A stretch of 58,570 nucleotides of DNA from the NCBI GenBank assembly GCA_014323925.1, contig JACONC010000002.1, positions 1-58,570 of the forward strand, in the 5' to 3' direction. The number at the start of each line of letters is the position of its first letter. Position 1 is the stretch's first letter. The notes beneath the pieces were generated by a model, which saw only the letters and a list, made by a program, of their open reading frames with translations, was not told where the DNA came from and did no database searches. Both the position numbers and the translations under genes were made by a program. The DNA comes from Chromatiales bacterium (GTDB lineage Bacteria > Pseudomonadota > Gammaproteobacteria > Poriferisulfidales > Oxydemutatoraceae). Positions 36,357-44,450 of this stretch are shown piece by piece.

Positions 36357-36920
36357 ATGTCCATAAAACCTGACAAATGGATACGCGAGATGGCGTTAAA
36401 AGGTATGATTACGCCGTTTGAGTCCGATCAAATCAGCACTGTGAATAATCAAAAAGTAATTTCGTACGGCACTTCTAGTTATGGTTATGATATTCGTTGT
36501 AGTGAGCACTTCAAAATATTCACCAACATCAACTCAACGATTGTTGATCCTAAAGCGTTCAGCGAGAAAAGCTTTCTCGATGTACACTCAGATGTCTGCA
36601 TTATCCCCCCTAACTCTTTTGCATTGGCAAGCACCATAGAGTATCTGCATATTCCTCGTTCGGTACTAGCTATTTGCGTTGGCAAATCAACTTATGCTCG
36701 TTGTGGCATCATCGTTAATGTGACTCCACTGGAACCAGAATGGGAGGGACATATCACACTTGAGTTTTCCAATACTTCACCGCTGCCGGCTAAAATTTAC
36801 GCTGGCGAAGGGGTTGCACAACTATTGTTTTTTGAATCTGATACTCAATGTGCGGTGTCTTATAAAGATCGTTCAGGTAAGTATCAAAAACAAACTGGTG
36901 TTACCTTGCCCAAGGCATAA
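36357..36920 (+). CDS. dcd: dCTP deaminase
   Basis: 187 residues from the ATG at 36357; the frame is open far upstream but that part lies inside mrp. [12 protein letters not shown] and the [11 protein letters not shown] and [12 protein letters not shown] segments with the catalytic Glu are diagnostic. It deaminates dCTP to dUTP for thymidylate supply. It lies 16 bp after mrp; the same neighbours occur in pseudomonads. Confidence 0.94.
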   Translation: MSIKPDKWIREMALKGMITPFESDQISTVNNQKVISYGTSSYGYDIRCSEHFKIFTNINSTIVDPKAFSEKSFLDVHSDVCIIPPNSFALASTIEYLHIPRSVLAICVGKSTYARCGIIVNVTPLEPEWEGHITLEFSNTSPLPAKIYAGEGVAQLLFFESDTQCAVSYKDRSGKYQKQTGVTLPKA

Positions 36921-37016
36921 ATTGTGTCTAGGGAGTTTTAATCTAAAAATATTTTACAAAACCATAGGATCGTCTCTACGGTATTATGGTACTTTGTATC
37001 CACTCATAGCGCGTGC

Positions 37017-37655
37017 TTATATACGATATGCGCCTTTGGTCATTATTTTAGCGGTGAGTCTCATCAGGATACGAATTACATTCGGCAGTTTATAACCGCT
37101 AATCAGGTGCGCCGCCTGAGCATGCTCGGCCTCATCGGCAATAACCTGTAGGATAATTGTGCGGGTTGCTAAATCTTTGGGTGACAGAAGATTGAGGTGA
37201 GATTTCAAGTGCTCGACAACTTGTTCTTCGGTTTCTTCTATGAATGCCAAACTCCAGCGGTCCCCGGCGATAGCTGCCGCTGCTCCGATAGCAACTGAGC
37301 CTGCATACCATAGTGGTGCCAATGCGCTGGTGTGCCCACCCAACTGCTCTATGCGTCGTTTACACCAATATAAATGGTCTGCTTCTTGGTGTGCACTGTC
37401 TAACAGATGTTCGCGAGTTGCTGTTTTGCGGGCGAATAACGCCTGCCCGTGATAAAGTCCTTGTGCCGCTATTTCCCCGGCGTGGTTGACACGCATCAAA
37501 CGCGCAGCCATTTCTGTTTCCTTGATAGTTAAATCACCTTCCGCTATTGTCGCTGCCGGATATGCTCGCCGCCCTTTCGGTGATATGCCGCTGACCGTGC
37601 GCAGTAAGAGGTCGGTTTTGATAATCAATCGGTCAACCAAGGAGTATTTGGGCAT
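37017..37655 (-). CDS. coq7: Demethoxyubiquinone hydroxylase Coq7
   Basis: 212 residues from the ATG at 37655. It is a di-iron carboxylate protein with duplicated ligand motifs: VNHAGEIAAQGLY, SAHQEADHLYW, EETEEQVVEHL and ADEAEHAQAA. It performs the last ring hydroxylation of ubiquinone synthesis in bacteria lacking UbiF. The open frame extends 26 codons into glcF, but homology starts MPKYSLVDRLI. It follows the Fe-S protein gene by 5 bp. UbiH and UbiI homologues are encoded at 51-54 kb. Confidence 0.93.
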   Translation of the reverse strand: MPKYSLVDRLIIKTDLLLRTVSGISPKGRRAYPAATIAEGDLTIKETEMAARLMRVNHAGEIAAQGLYHGQALFARKTATREHLLDSAHQEADHLYWCKRRIEQLGGHTSALAPLWYAGSVAIGAAAAIAGDRWSLAFIEETEEQVVEHLKSHLNLLSPKDLATRTIILQVIADEAEHAQAAHLISGYKLPNVIRILMRLTAKIMTKGAYRI

Positions 37656-37660
37656 TGGTC

Positions 37661-38875
37661 TTAGGGTGTTTGTAATTGCTGATAGAGCAATACGACCGGA
37701 TGCATCACTTTGTAATTCAATCCACGCAACCAAATCCTACGCCTTAAATGCATGGCGCATCCGATGTTCGAAGTGAGAAGAATCTCGCTATCGCTGTGCT
37801 TCATAGCGTCTATTGTAACATCGGCCAGTGTATTACCCTGCGATTGATGTTTCACTATCTGTAAGCCTGCTGCCCCGCAACAACCAGTTTGTGGTGTTAG
37901 CGATACGATGCGCAAGTCCGGAATCATACTTAACAACTTCATTGGTGCTTGTTGTTGCGCTAATACATTTTGCATTGAACACGGTGTGTGTAGTGCGACG
38001 GTCTTGGACAGCTTGTTAAAATTTAGATATTCAGCATGTTTGAGTAAAAAACTATGAATGTCGTAATGATGTGCCGATAGTTCATTATTATATTGTTGTA
38101 ATCTCGCGCCGCAGCCGCTAGCACACGATATAACCGGGATACTAGGATTGAATGCATTAGTATTTCTCAGCATCAAACTATGCGCAGCTTTCAAATCACC
38201 GGTATGTTGATGTATCGCACCGCAACAGTATTGTTTGTTGTTGAACTGCACCTTAAAACCAACTGCCATAAGTAGTTTTTCCGCTGCCGCCAAAGTATTT
38301 TGATCGCATATTGAAGCGACACAACCGCTAAATAAAGCTACGGTTTTATCTGTCGAGTCAGCCCCTATAGTTGTTCTTTTGATAGGCAAGCTCAACCGTT
38401 TAGGTAGCATCGCATCCCAAGCAGCAATGTCGAGTCGCTTGAATAGGGAGCGACTTCTCAGCCACGACTGTGCTCCCGACCGTTGGTATAGTCTTATAAG
38501 TAGGGCAATAACAAGACGAAGTTTGCGAGAGGCTATTAGCAATTTCAGCCATAACGGTAACGGCGTCGCTTGCTTTTGTTCGGCTAAATAATATTCGGTA
38601 TTATCTATTAATGTTCCGAACAACACTTGCGCCGGACAAACACGCTCGCAGTGCAGGCAATGCAAGCACGATTCAATATGCAAGCGCACATGATCATCAG
38701 CCTGTAGTTGTCCTTTCGCCAATGCTTTGGCCAGTAAAACTCGCCCCCTAGGCGAGTCGGCTTCGTTGTGTTTGATACTAAATGTTGGGCAATGCGGCAA
38801 GCATAAGCCGCACATCACACAACGTTCACTGTCTGCTAGTATTTTATCTCGTAATTTTTGCTTGCCATCGTACAT
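37661..38875 (-). CDS. GlcF-like (Fe-S) oxidoreductase, two 4Fe-4S clusters and two CCG domains
   Basis: 404 residues. Two ferredoxin-type motifs are CVMCGLCLPHCPTF and CLHCLHCERVCPA, near residues 19-32 and 70-83. Two cysteine-rich CCG domains follow (FSGCVASICD...YCCGAIHQHTGD; HTPCSMQNVL...TGCCGAAGL). The order and the ~407-residue length match GlcF, the iron-sulfur subunit of glycolate oxidase. No GlcD or GlcE gene is adjacent, so glycolate as substrate is not proved. Such stand-alone proteins pass electrons from a flavoprotein dehydrogenase to quinone. A link with glyoxylate supply to the serine cycle is attractive but only inferred. Confidence 0.78.
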   Translation of the reverse strand: MYDGKQKLRDKILADSERCVMCGLCLPHCPTFSIKHNEADSPRGRVLLAKALAKGQLQADDHVRLHIESCLHCLHCERVCPAQVLFGTLIDNTEYYLAEQKQATPLPLWLKLLIASRKLRLVIALLIRLYQRSGAQSWLRSRSLFKRLDIAAWDAMLPKRLSLPIKRTTIGADSTDKTVALFSGCVASICDQNTLAAAEKLLMAVGFKVQFNNKQYCCGAIHQHTGDLKAAHSLMLRNTNAFNPSIPVISCASGCGARLQQYNNELSAHHYDIHSFLLKHAEYLNFNKLSKTVALHTPCSMQNVLAQQQAPMKLLSMIPDLRIVSLTPQTGCCGAAGLQIVKHQSQGNTLADVTIDAMKHSDSEILLTSNIGCAMHLRRRIWLRGLNYKVMHPVVLLYQQLQTP

Positions 38876-38946
38876 CTTATATAATCATATCAAAACAAAT
38901 TGCTGTTTGCCCATTAGGGTGGATGACAATATTAAAGGGTATTAAA

Positions 38947-39429
38947 ATGAAGATTATTTTTCTCGCCACCGGCGGAACTTTTGACAAGCTATATTACGAT
39001 GCGCTGAGCGATTATCAAATCGGCGATCCGCAAGTGCCGGGGATATTGAGGCAAGCTGCTGTATCAGTCGATTATCAAGTAGACACTATCATAGGCAAAG
39101 ACAGCTTAGACATTAATGACGCCGACCGTGCTGCTTTGCGTTCGCGCATAAAAAGTGATACCAATACGCATTTTGTCGTTATCCATGGCACCGACACCAT
39201 GCCCGAAACTGCTTGCTCTTTGCAAGGCATCAATGACAAAACGATTGTTCTAACTGGTGCGATGCAGCCAGCTCGCTTTAAGGATAGCGATGCTGAATTC
39301 AATGTCGGGTTTGCGGTGGCTGCGGTTCAACTGCTAGAATCAGGTGTTTATATCGCAATGAACGGGAGAGTTTTTGCTGCCGACAAAGTACGAAAAAATA
39401 GAGACCAAGGTTACTTTGAAACCATTTAA
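38947..39429 (+). CDS. Asparaginase N-terminal-domain protein
   Basis: 160 residues from the ATG at 38947; an upstream extension of the frame lies in noncoding DNA. It contains the asparaginase nucleophile motif ATGGTFDK and the second-threonine motif IHGTDTMPETA, and IVLTGAMQPAR. Full type I/II asparaginases are about 330 residues, and the C-terminal dimer domain is missing here. Short proteins of this design recur in proteobacteria; their substrate is not known to me. It is a single gene upstream of the heat-shock gene. Confidence 0.82.
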   Translation: MKIIFLATGGTFDKLYYDALSDYQIGDPQVPGILRQAAVSVDYQVDTIIGKDSLDINDADRAALRSRIKSDTNTHFVVIHGTDTMPETACSLQGINDKTIVLTGAMQPARFKDSDAEFNVGFAVAAVQLLESGVYIAMNGRVFAADKVRKNRDQGYFETI

Positions 39430-39445
39430 GTTTTCACTCCTTTGT

Positions 39446-39473
39446 CTTGAAAAATGCGGTTGCATCTCCATAT
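39446..39473 (+). promoter_or_regulatory. Sigma-32-like heat-shock promoter
   Basis: CTTGAAA at 39446-39452, a 13-bp spacer, then CTCCATAT at 39466-39473. This is one mismatch from the CTTGAAA-N13..15-CCCCATnT consensus. It stands ~40 bp upstream of the Hsp20 start, which is biologically sensible. Confidence 0.7.
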
Positions 39474-39511
39474 TATAAATGTCCGATTAACAATGATATG
39501 GAGGAAAGAAA

Positions 39512-39946
39512 ATGTATAACCCTATAATATTGTCTAACTTCAATAGACTGTTTGATCCGTTTGATAGGATGTTAGCTTGGTCTGGCGGTAAAGGTGAAGC
39601 CGAAGACTCTAATCATTTGTTCACCCCGGCAGTAGATGTCAAGGAAAGTGATACGGGTTGGCTTTTTTACGCTGACTTGCCCGGAATCAAAGCAAACGAC
39701 ATAGATGTACATGTGGAAGACGATAGTCTTGTGATATCGGCAAAGCACTCATCTGAAGTGAGTAGAAATGGAGAGCAATATATACATACTGAGCGTCGTG
39801 TAGGTAGTTACCAGAGACGCTTTGCTTTGCCTCCGACTGCTGATACAGAGAGTATTTCCGCTCATCACGAGAATGGTTTGCTGAAGATTTTGGTAGCGAA
39901 AAAAGAATCTGTGCAACCTAAAAAAATATCAGTGGCAGTCAATTAA
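39512..39946 (+). CDS. Small heat-shock protein, Hsp20 family
   Basis: 144 residues. An alpha-crystallin domain spans ~45-135: FTPAVDVKESDTGWLFYADLPG, then GEQYIHTERRVGSYQRRFALP, and the AHHENGLLKILVAKK beta-strand pair. It holds unfolding proteins in a refoldable state. A good SD (GGAGG) precedes the ATG. The sigma-32-like promoter upstream and the strong terminator downstream define a single-gene heat-shock unit. Confidence 0.94.
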   Translation: MYNPIILSNFNRLFDPFDRMLAWSGGKGEAEDSNHLFTPAVDVKESDTGWLFYADLPGIKANDIDVHVEDDSLVISAKHSSEVSRNGEQYIHTERRVGSYQRRFALPPTADTESISAHHENGLLKILVAKKESVQPKKISVAVN

Positions 39947-39966
39947 GTATAGTGTCAACATAAAAT

Positions 39967-39999
39967 CGAGAGCGTGCTGTGGCACGCTCTCGTATTATT
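39967..39999 (+). terminator. Strong intrinsic terminator after hsp20
   Basis: CGAGAGCGTGC (39967-39977), loop TGTG, GCACGCTCTCG (39982-39992) form a perfect 11-bp stem followed by TATTATTGTTT. This also shows that the upstream ATG at 39974 of the next open frame lies in the hairpin and is not the gene start. Confidence 0.88.
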
Positions 40000-40024
40000 G
40001 TTTGAGATGTATGTTTGGTACACA

Positions 40025-41395
40025 ATGTCTAAAGCTTTTTTTATAAAAAAAATATATACCCTATTTCTGTCCATCACGGTATCAGTGTTTGGTGCAACAT
40101 TGGTTTATGCATCAACATCTGCTGCAGCTATGCCGAGCTTGGCGCCTATGCTTGAAAAGGCGATGCCGGCAGTCGTTAATATCGCAACTGAGGAAGTTAT
40201 CGAGATTTATCGCCGCCCCCATCCTTTTTCTAACGACCCTTTTTTTAGGCGGTTCTTTGACTTCCCAGAATTTGAGCAAGGTAGAAAAGAAGAACGCCGC
40301 CGTAGCGGTGTAGGTTCTGGTGTTATCATTGATGCCGATCAAGGCTACATTATTACCAACGCTCATGTAGTCAAAGCTGCTGATAATATTTATGTAACTC
40401 TGGATAACGACAACCGTTATACCGCCAAGATAGTCGGTATCGACGAGGAAGCCGATATTGCAGTCATCGCAATAGACGCACAAGATCTAGTAGAAATACC
40501 TATAGGCGATTCCGAGGCTATTAGGGTAGGAGATTTTGCCGTTGCCATTGGTAATCCTTTTCAACTCGAACACACAGTAACTTTAGGAATTATTAGTGCC
40601 CTTGGACGCAGCGGATTAGGGATCGAGTCGTATGAGGATTTTATACAGACCGACGCCTCTATAAACCCTGGTAACTCTGGTGGGGCACTGGTTGATTTAG
40701 AAGGTCGCCTGATAGGCATCAACACCGCAATTTTGGGTGCAAACAGAAACATCGGCATTGGTTTTGCCATACCAGTCAATATGGCAATGAATATCACTGA
40801 GCAACTAATTGAACATGGTGAAGTGAAGCGAGGTCGATTGGGTGTAATCGTTCAAACGCTGACTCAGGATTTAGCTGACGCATTTGGTCTGGAGCAAAAA
40901 AAAGGTGTGGTGATTACTGAAGTGCAACCCGGTTCCGCGGCTGAGAAAGCAGGCATTGAACCGGGCGACATTATCTTGTCGGTCAACGGCAAAGCGATCG
41001 AAAACAGTGCCGACATAAGAAACTATATCGGACTGCTACGCTTGGGATCTAAGGTGGTTTTGGAAGTCCTCAGGGACGATGACGAACTTGAGATAGCCGC
41101 TTACATTACAGCTAGAAAAATGACTGCTACCAATGGCGATCGCTTTGACAGCCGTCTCTCAGGTGCTGTTTTATCCGAAAGTGATAACCCTGAGAAGCCC
41201 GGCGTAGAAATAAACGAAGTGCGTAGCGGCAGCATCGCAAACCGCTACGGCTTGCAAAAAGGTGATCTTATCGTCGCCGTTAATCGTCGCACGATAAAAG
41301 ATTTTGATGACTTCAGATCTCTCATTGACAAGGACAAACCGCTACTATTGAAAATACTACGTGGCAACAATGCCATGTTTCTTGTTTTACGTTAG
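40025..41395 (+). CDS. degQ: Periplasmic serine endoprotease of the DegP/DegQ family
   Basis: 456 residues from the ATG at 40025. A signal peptide (FLSITVSVFGATLVYAS) is followed by a trypsin-like domain with His113, Asp144 and Ser218 (NPGNSGG), and two PDZ domains near 270-350 and 375-450. The two PDZ domains exclude DegS. The short LA loop (RRPHPFSNDPFFRRFF) and length fit DegQ/MucD more than DegP, but this is a judgement. It degrades misfolded periplasmic proteins. It stands just behind the Hsp20 unit and so belongs to a stress-protein neighbourhood. Confidence 0.9.
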   Translation: MSKAFFIKKIYTLFLSITVSVFGATLVYASTSAAAMPSLAPMLEKAMPAVVNIATEEVIEIYRRPHPFSNDPFFRRFFDFPEFEQGRKEERRRSGVGSGVIIDADQGYIITNAHVVKAADNIYVTLDNDNRYTAKIVGIDEEADIAVIAIDAQDLVEIPIGDSEAIRVGDFAVAIGNPFQLEHTVTLGIISALGRSGLGIESYEDFIQTDASINPGNSGGALVDLEGRLIGINTAILGANRNIGIGFAIPVNMAMNITEQLIEHGEVKRGRLGVIVQTLTQDLADAFGLEQKKGVVITEVQPGSAAEKAGIEPGDIILSVNGKAIENSADIRNYIGLLRLGSKVVLEVLRDDDELEIAAYITARKMTATNGDRFDSRLSGAVLSESDNPEKPGVEINEVRSGSIANRYGLQKGDLIVAVNRRTIKDFDDFRSLIDKDKPLLLKILRGNNAMFLVLR

Positions 41396-41586
41396 TACCT
41401 TAGTATCGCTACCCCTACCACTGAAACCGTGGCGGCGATTTGGTTGTCCATAACCAAGCTAAGCAGGTACCAGTGCCCCTGTCTGGGTGCGCCATTCAGC
41501 ACTTGTTTTACTACCATTGGTCGGAGAAATCCCCATCCGCTAACAGATAAATTATATTTTAAGCAATCTATGCAAGCGATGCGTAT

Positions 41587-41615
41587 TTGGTCGCACACTG
41601 CTTCTTAGGTATAAT
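41587..41615 (+). promoter_or_regulatory. Sigma-70-type promoter, first coiled-coil paralogue
   Basis: TTGGTC (41587-41592), 17-bp spacer, TATAAT (41610-41615). The surrounding sequence is a copy of that at 42497-42560. Confidence 0.6.
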
Positions 41616-41635
41616 TGGGATATAGGAGTTTAACC

Positions 41636-42496
41636 ATGCAAGAGATTGATGTTGATGAATTAAATGCCTTTATTAAGGCGCTTGAAGAGCGGCAGCAAGC
41701 AACCGACAGGTTGTTTGAGAAAACCAGGCAAGAGCTGAGGGAAATTTCATTACAGGCAGACAAACGTTTTGAGGAGACCAGGCAGGAGCTGAGAGAAATT
41801 TCATTACAAGCAGACAGACGCGCTAAAGAAGCCGACAAACGTGCTGAAGAGGCAGACAAACGCTTTAAGGAAATGTCACTAGAAGCAGACAAACGATCTA
41901 AAGCAATAGACAAACGTTTTGAGGAAACCAGACAGGAACGGAAGGAAATGTCATTAGAAGCGGACAAACGTTTTGCGGAAATGTCCCTAGAAGCAGAAAA
42001 ACGCTTTAAGGAAACTGAACGAGTAATTAAAGAAAGTGATTTGAAGACTGACAAGCAAATAAGAGAGCTTAGAGGCGAATTTACTAGTCGCTGGGGTAGG
42101 TTGGTGGAGTCTTTAGTCTCTGGTGACTTAGTAAAACTGTTGAAAGCACGTAACATTGATATAGATAGAGTCTACGGAAATGATAAAGGCATATGGCAAG
42201 GACAGCAATACGAGTTTGATATTGTTGCTTGCAACGGTACGGATATTGTAGTCACTGAGGTGAAGTCAATGTTGAATATAAAAAGTGTAGATTACTTTTT
42301 AGAGAGGATGAAACTATTTAAGCTTTCGCATAGCAATGAAGTGAGGGATAAGAATTTATACGGAGCGGTTGCGTATCTGCATGTTGATAATGGTGTAGAT
42401 GTATACGCACAACGACAAGGTTTATTTGTCATCAGAGCTACTGGTGGTAGTGCGAGCATAACCAACCAAGCAGGATTCACACCCAAATCTTTTTAG
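41636..42496 (+). CDS. Coiled-coil protein with C-terminal PD-(D/E)XK nuclease-fold domain (DUF3782-like), paralogue 1
   Basis: 286 residues from the ATG at 41636, which has AGGAG at 7-nt spacing. Residues ~10-140 are a continuous charged coiled coil built of repeats such as EADKRFKEMSL and KRFEETRQE. Residues ~150-285 form a mixed domain with a conserved Glu in WGRLVESLV, then QGQQYEFDIVACNG and VVTEVKS; the D-x13-ExK spacing is the core of the PD-(D/E)XK superfamily. The function of this family is unknown to me; the fold suggests DNA or RNA cleavage or a decayed version of it. The next gene is a tandem paralogue with the same promoter, SD and end. Confidence 0.75.
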   Translation: MQEIDVDELNAFIKALEERQQATDRLFEKTRQELREISLQADKRFEETRQELREISLQADRRAKEADKRAEEADKRFKEMSLEADKRSKAIDKRFEETRQERKEMSLEADKRFAEMSLEAEKRFKETERVIKESDLKTDKQIRELRGEFTSRWGRLVESLVSGDLVKLLKARNIDIDRVYGNDKGIWQGQQYEFDIVACNGTDIVVTEVKSMLNIKSVDYFLERMKLFKLSHSNEVRDKNLYGAVAYLHVDNGVDVYAQRQGLFVIRATGGSASITNQAGFTPKSF

Positions 42497-42513
42497 TCGC
42501 CAGCGATGCATAT

Positions 42514-42540
42514 TTGGCACTGCACCGCTACAGGTATAAT
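42514..42540 (+). promoter_or_regulatory. Duplicated promoter, second coiled-coil paralogue
   Basis: TTGGCA (42514-42519), a 15-bp spacer and TATAAT (42535-42540). It matches the upstream copy at 41587 in position and context, but its spacer is 2 bp shorter and so probably weaker. Confidence 0.5.
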
Positions 42541-42560
42541 CGGAACAGAGGAGTTTAACC

Positions 42561-43562
42561 ATGTCCGAGATTGATTTTGATAAATTAATTGCCTCTATTA
42601 AGGAGCATACAGAGCAGCAGAAAGCAACCGCTAGGTTGCTTGAGAAAACTTTTCTAGAGACCGACAAACGTTTTGAGGAAACTAGGCAGAAACGGAGGGA
42701 GATGTCATTAGAAGCGGACAGACGCGCTGCAGAATCGGACAAACGTTTTAAGGAAATGTCCGAACGCCGCAAAGCCGAAGCCGCCGAGCGGTCTAAAGAA
42801 GCAGCCAGACGCGCTGAAGAAGCGGACAAACGTTTTAAGGAAATGTCTGAACGCCGCAAAGCCGAAGCCGCCGAGTGGTCTAAAGAAGCAGACAGACGCG
42901 CTGAAGAAGCGGACAAAAGCTTTCAGGAAGTGTCACTAGAAGCAGACAAACGATCTAAAGCAATGGACAAAAGTTTTGAGGAGACCAGGCAGGAGCTGAG
43001 AGAAATGTCACTAGAAGCCGACAAACGATCTAAAGAAGCAGACAGACGCGCTGAAGAAGCCGACAAACGCTTTAAGAAACTCAAACGAGTGCTTAGGAAA
43101 AGTAGTTTGAAGACTGATAGACAAATGAGAAAACTTGAGAATGAATGGAGTAGCCCATGGAGTAGGCTAGTGGATTCTTTAGTCGCCGGTGATATAGTCC
43201 GGTTACTGAAACAACGGAACATGGATATAAATAGAGTCTACCAAGATGATAGAGGTACCTGGAAAGGTCAGCAATATGTGTTTGATGTTGTTGCTTTCAC
43301 CAGTACGGATGTTGTGGTCACTGAAGTGAAGCCGAAGTTGCAGAAAAAAAGTGTGAATGACTTTTTAGAGAAGATGAAACTATTTAAGCTTTCGCATAGC
43401 GATGTGGTGAGGGATAAAAATTTATACGGAGCGGTAGCGTATATACGCGCTCCTAATGGCGTAGATGTATACGCACAACGACAGGGTTTATTTGTCATCA
43501 AGGCCACTCGTGATAGTGCGCGCATAACCAACGAAGCAGGATTCACACCCAAACCTTTTTAG
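42561..43562 (+). CDS. Coiled-coil protein with C-terminal PD-(D/E)XK nuclease-fold domain (DUF3782-like), paralogue 2
   Basis: 333 residues; the C-terminal ~135 residues align closely with the upstream paralogue, including the conserved Glu (WSRLVDSLV has Asp here), YVFDVVAF and VVTEVKP. The coiled coil is ~45 residues longer because of added repeats of the KRFKEMSERRKAEAAE type. SD AGGAG and the GTTTAACC spacer before the ATG are identical to paralogue 1. Ends match too (AGFTPK(S/P)F). The D-x13-ExK motif is retained, but the first acidic residue differs (Glu to Asp). After the stop, a short piece of the upstream repeat unit (GCCAGCGATG) remains at 43564, suggesting an array that was once longer. 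Confidence 0.75.
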   Translation: MSEIDFDKLIASIKEHTEQQKATARLLEKTFLETDKRFEETRQKRREMSLEADRRAAESDKRFKEMSERRKAEAAERSKEAARRAEEADKRFKEMSERRKAEAAEWSKEADRRAEEADKSFQEVSLEADKRSKAMDKSFEETRQELREMSLEADKRSKEADRRAEEADKRFKKLKRVLRKSSLKTDRQMRKLENEWSSPWSRLVDSLVAGDIVRLLKQRNMDINRVYQDDRGTWKGQQYVFDVVAFTSTDVVVTEVKPKLQKKSVNDFLEKMKLFKLSHSDVVRDKNLYGAVAYIRAPNGVDVYAQRQGLFVIKATRDSARITNEAGFTPKPF

Positions 43563-43712
43563 CCGCCAGCGATGGGAAGATAGATCCTGAAGACACTCGC
43601 CGCCCTCACAACCTGCTGTTGTCGGGCGCAAGCACGCCAACAAATTATTCGCAATATTTTATAAAGATGTTATAGTTCTACAACAGTAAATGCTGTGACA
43701 GGAGAGATGATA

Positions 43713-44108
43713 GTGTCTGAACTTACTAAAAGCATCAAAGATTTATTAGCGGAAGCAATGAACAATGTTGCCGCTTTAGAAATAGACGAAGCTAAAAAAT
43801 TAGTTGCCAGCGATCATGTACAATTTGTAGATGTTCGTGACCCGAACGAATGGGCGACCAACGGGATGATAAAAAATGCAATTGGTGCATCTAGAGGCAT
43901 GCTTGAGTTTATGGCTGACCCCGATAGCCCGTACCACAACCCGGCCTTTAGCCATAACAAGCAGCTGATCCTATACTGTGCCAAGGGACCTCGCTCGGCA
44001 TTAGCAGCTTGGAGTCTAAAACAAATGGGTTTTGAAAAAGTTTGCTATCTCGGCGGTGGTTTTAATGCCTGGCTCGATGCCGACGGCGAAACCGTTTATG
44101 AAGAATAG
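43713..44108 (+). CDS. Rhodanese-like sulfurtransferase
   Basis: 131 residues from the GTG at 43713, which has GGAG at 8-nt spacing; a GTG at 43695 and an ATG at 43707 are alternatives. A single rhodanese domain: VQFVDVRDPNEW, then the active-site loop LYCAKGPRSAL with Cys89, and CYLGGGFNAWL. It transfers sulfane sulfur to a thiol acceptor. The six-residue loop fits the single-domain GlpE/PspE-like group in size. No clear operon partner is adjacent. Confidence 0.88.
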   Translation: MSELTKSIKDLLAEAMNNVAALEIDEAKKLVASDHVQFVDVRDPNEWATNGMIKNAIGASRGMLEFMADPDSPYHNPAFSHNKQLILYCAKGPRSALAAWSLKQMGFEKVCYLGGGFNAWLDADGETVYEE

Positions 44109-44450
44109 GGAAAGTGGCACTTTGGGAGACAAAATATTGCTGTACCATTCTTGCAAGATGTAGATAGCAAGGCATTTATCTTTATTTAGGCACTATATAT
44201 TGACTATTATCTTTATTAGTGTATGATACTCAATCATAGATAAAGAGAATCAATAGCATTGCTTTGTGCCTTGAATATATTTATAATGGTTTTCTCTATG
44301 TATTGATTTTTTAATATTTATAATATTATGGGGTATAATGAAAATATGTTGACTAAAAATAGTAATAGTTTGCCAATAACGGAAAGTGCCAGCTTGCAAA
44401 AAACTACTTGCACGCGGTGTACAATATAATAATTAAAAGGGAGTGAGATT
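44109..44450. other. A+T-rich intergenic region before surface-protein locus
   Basis: No gene is seen. It has a short symmetrical AAAGTGgCACTTT near its start and TATAAT hexamers including one at 44334-44339. The dockerin-like gene's SD (GGGAG) ends it. Promoter position cannot be fixed by eye. Confidence 0.4.

Noticed and set aside
4478-36943. A 16-bp identical string (CTAGGGAGTTTTAATC) at 4478-4493 and 36928-36943
   Set aside because: One 16-bp match is about what chance allows in a window of this size, and similarity does not extend on either side.
39974-40024. Upstream start of the Deg protease frame
   Set aside because: That ATG lies in the hsp20 terminator stem; the ATG at 40025 gives a normal signal peptide.
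41392-41598. 68-codon minus-strand frame after degQ
   Set aside because: It overlaps the promoter of the coiled-coil paralogue, with no SD and no family resemblance. A small protein cannot be fully excluded.
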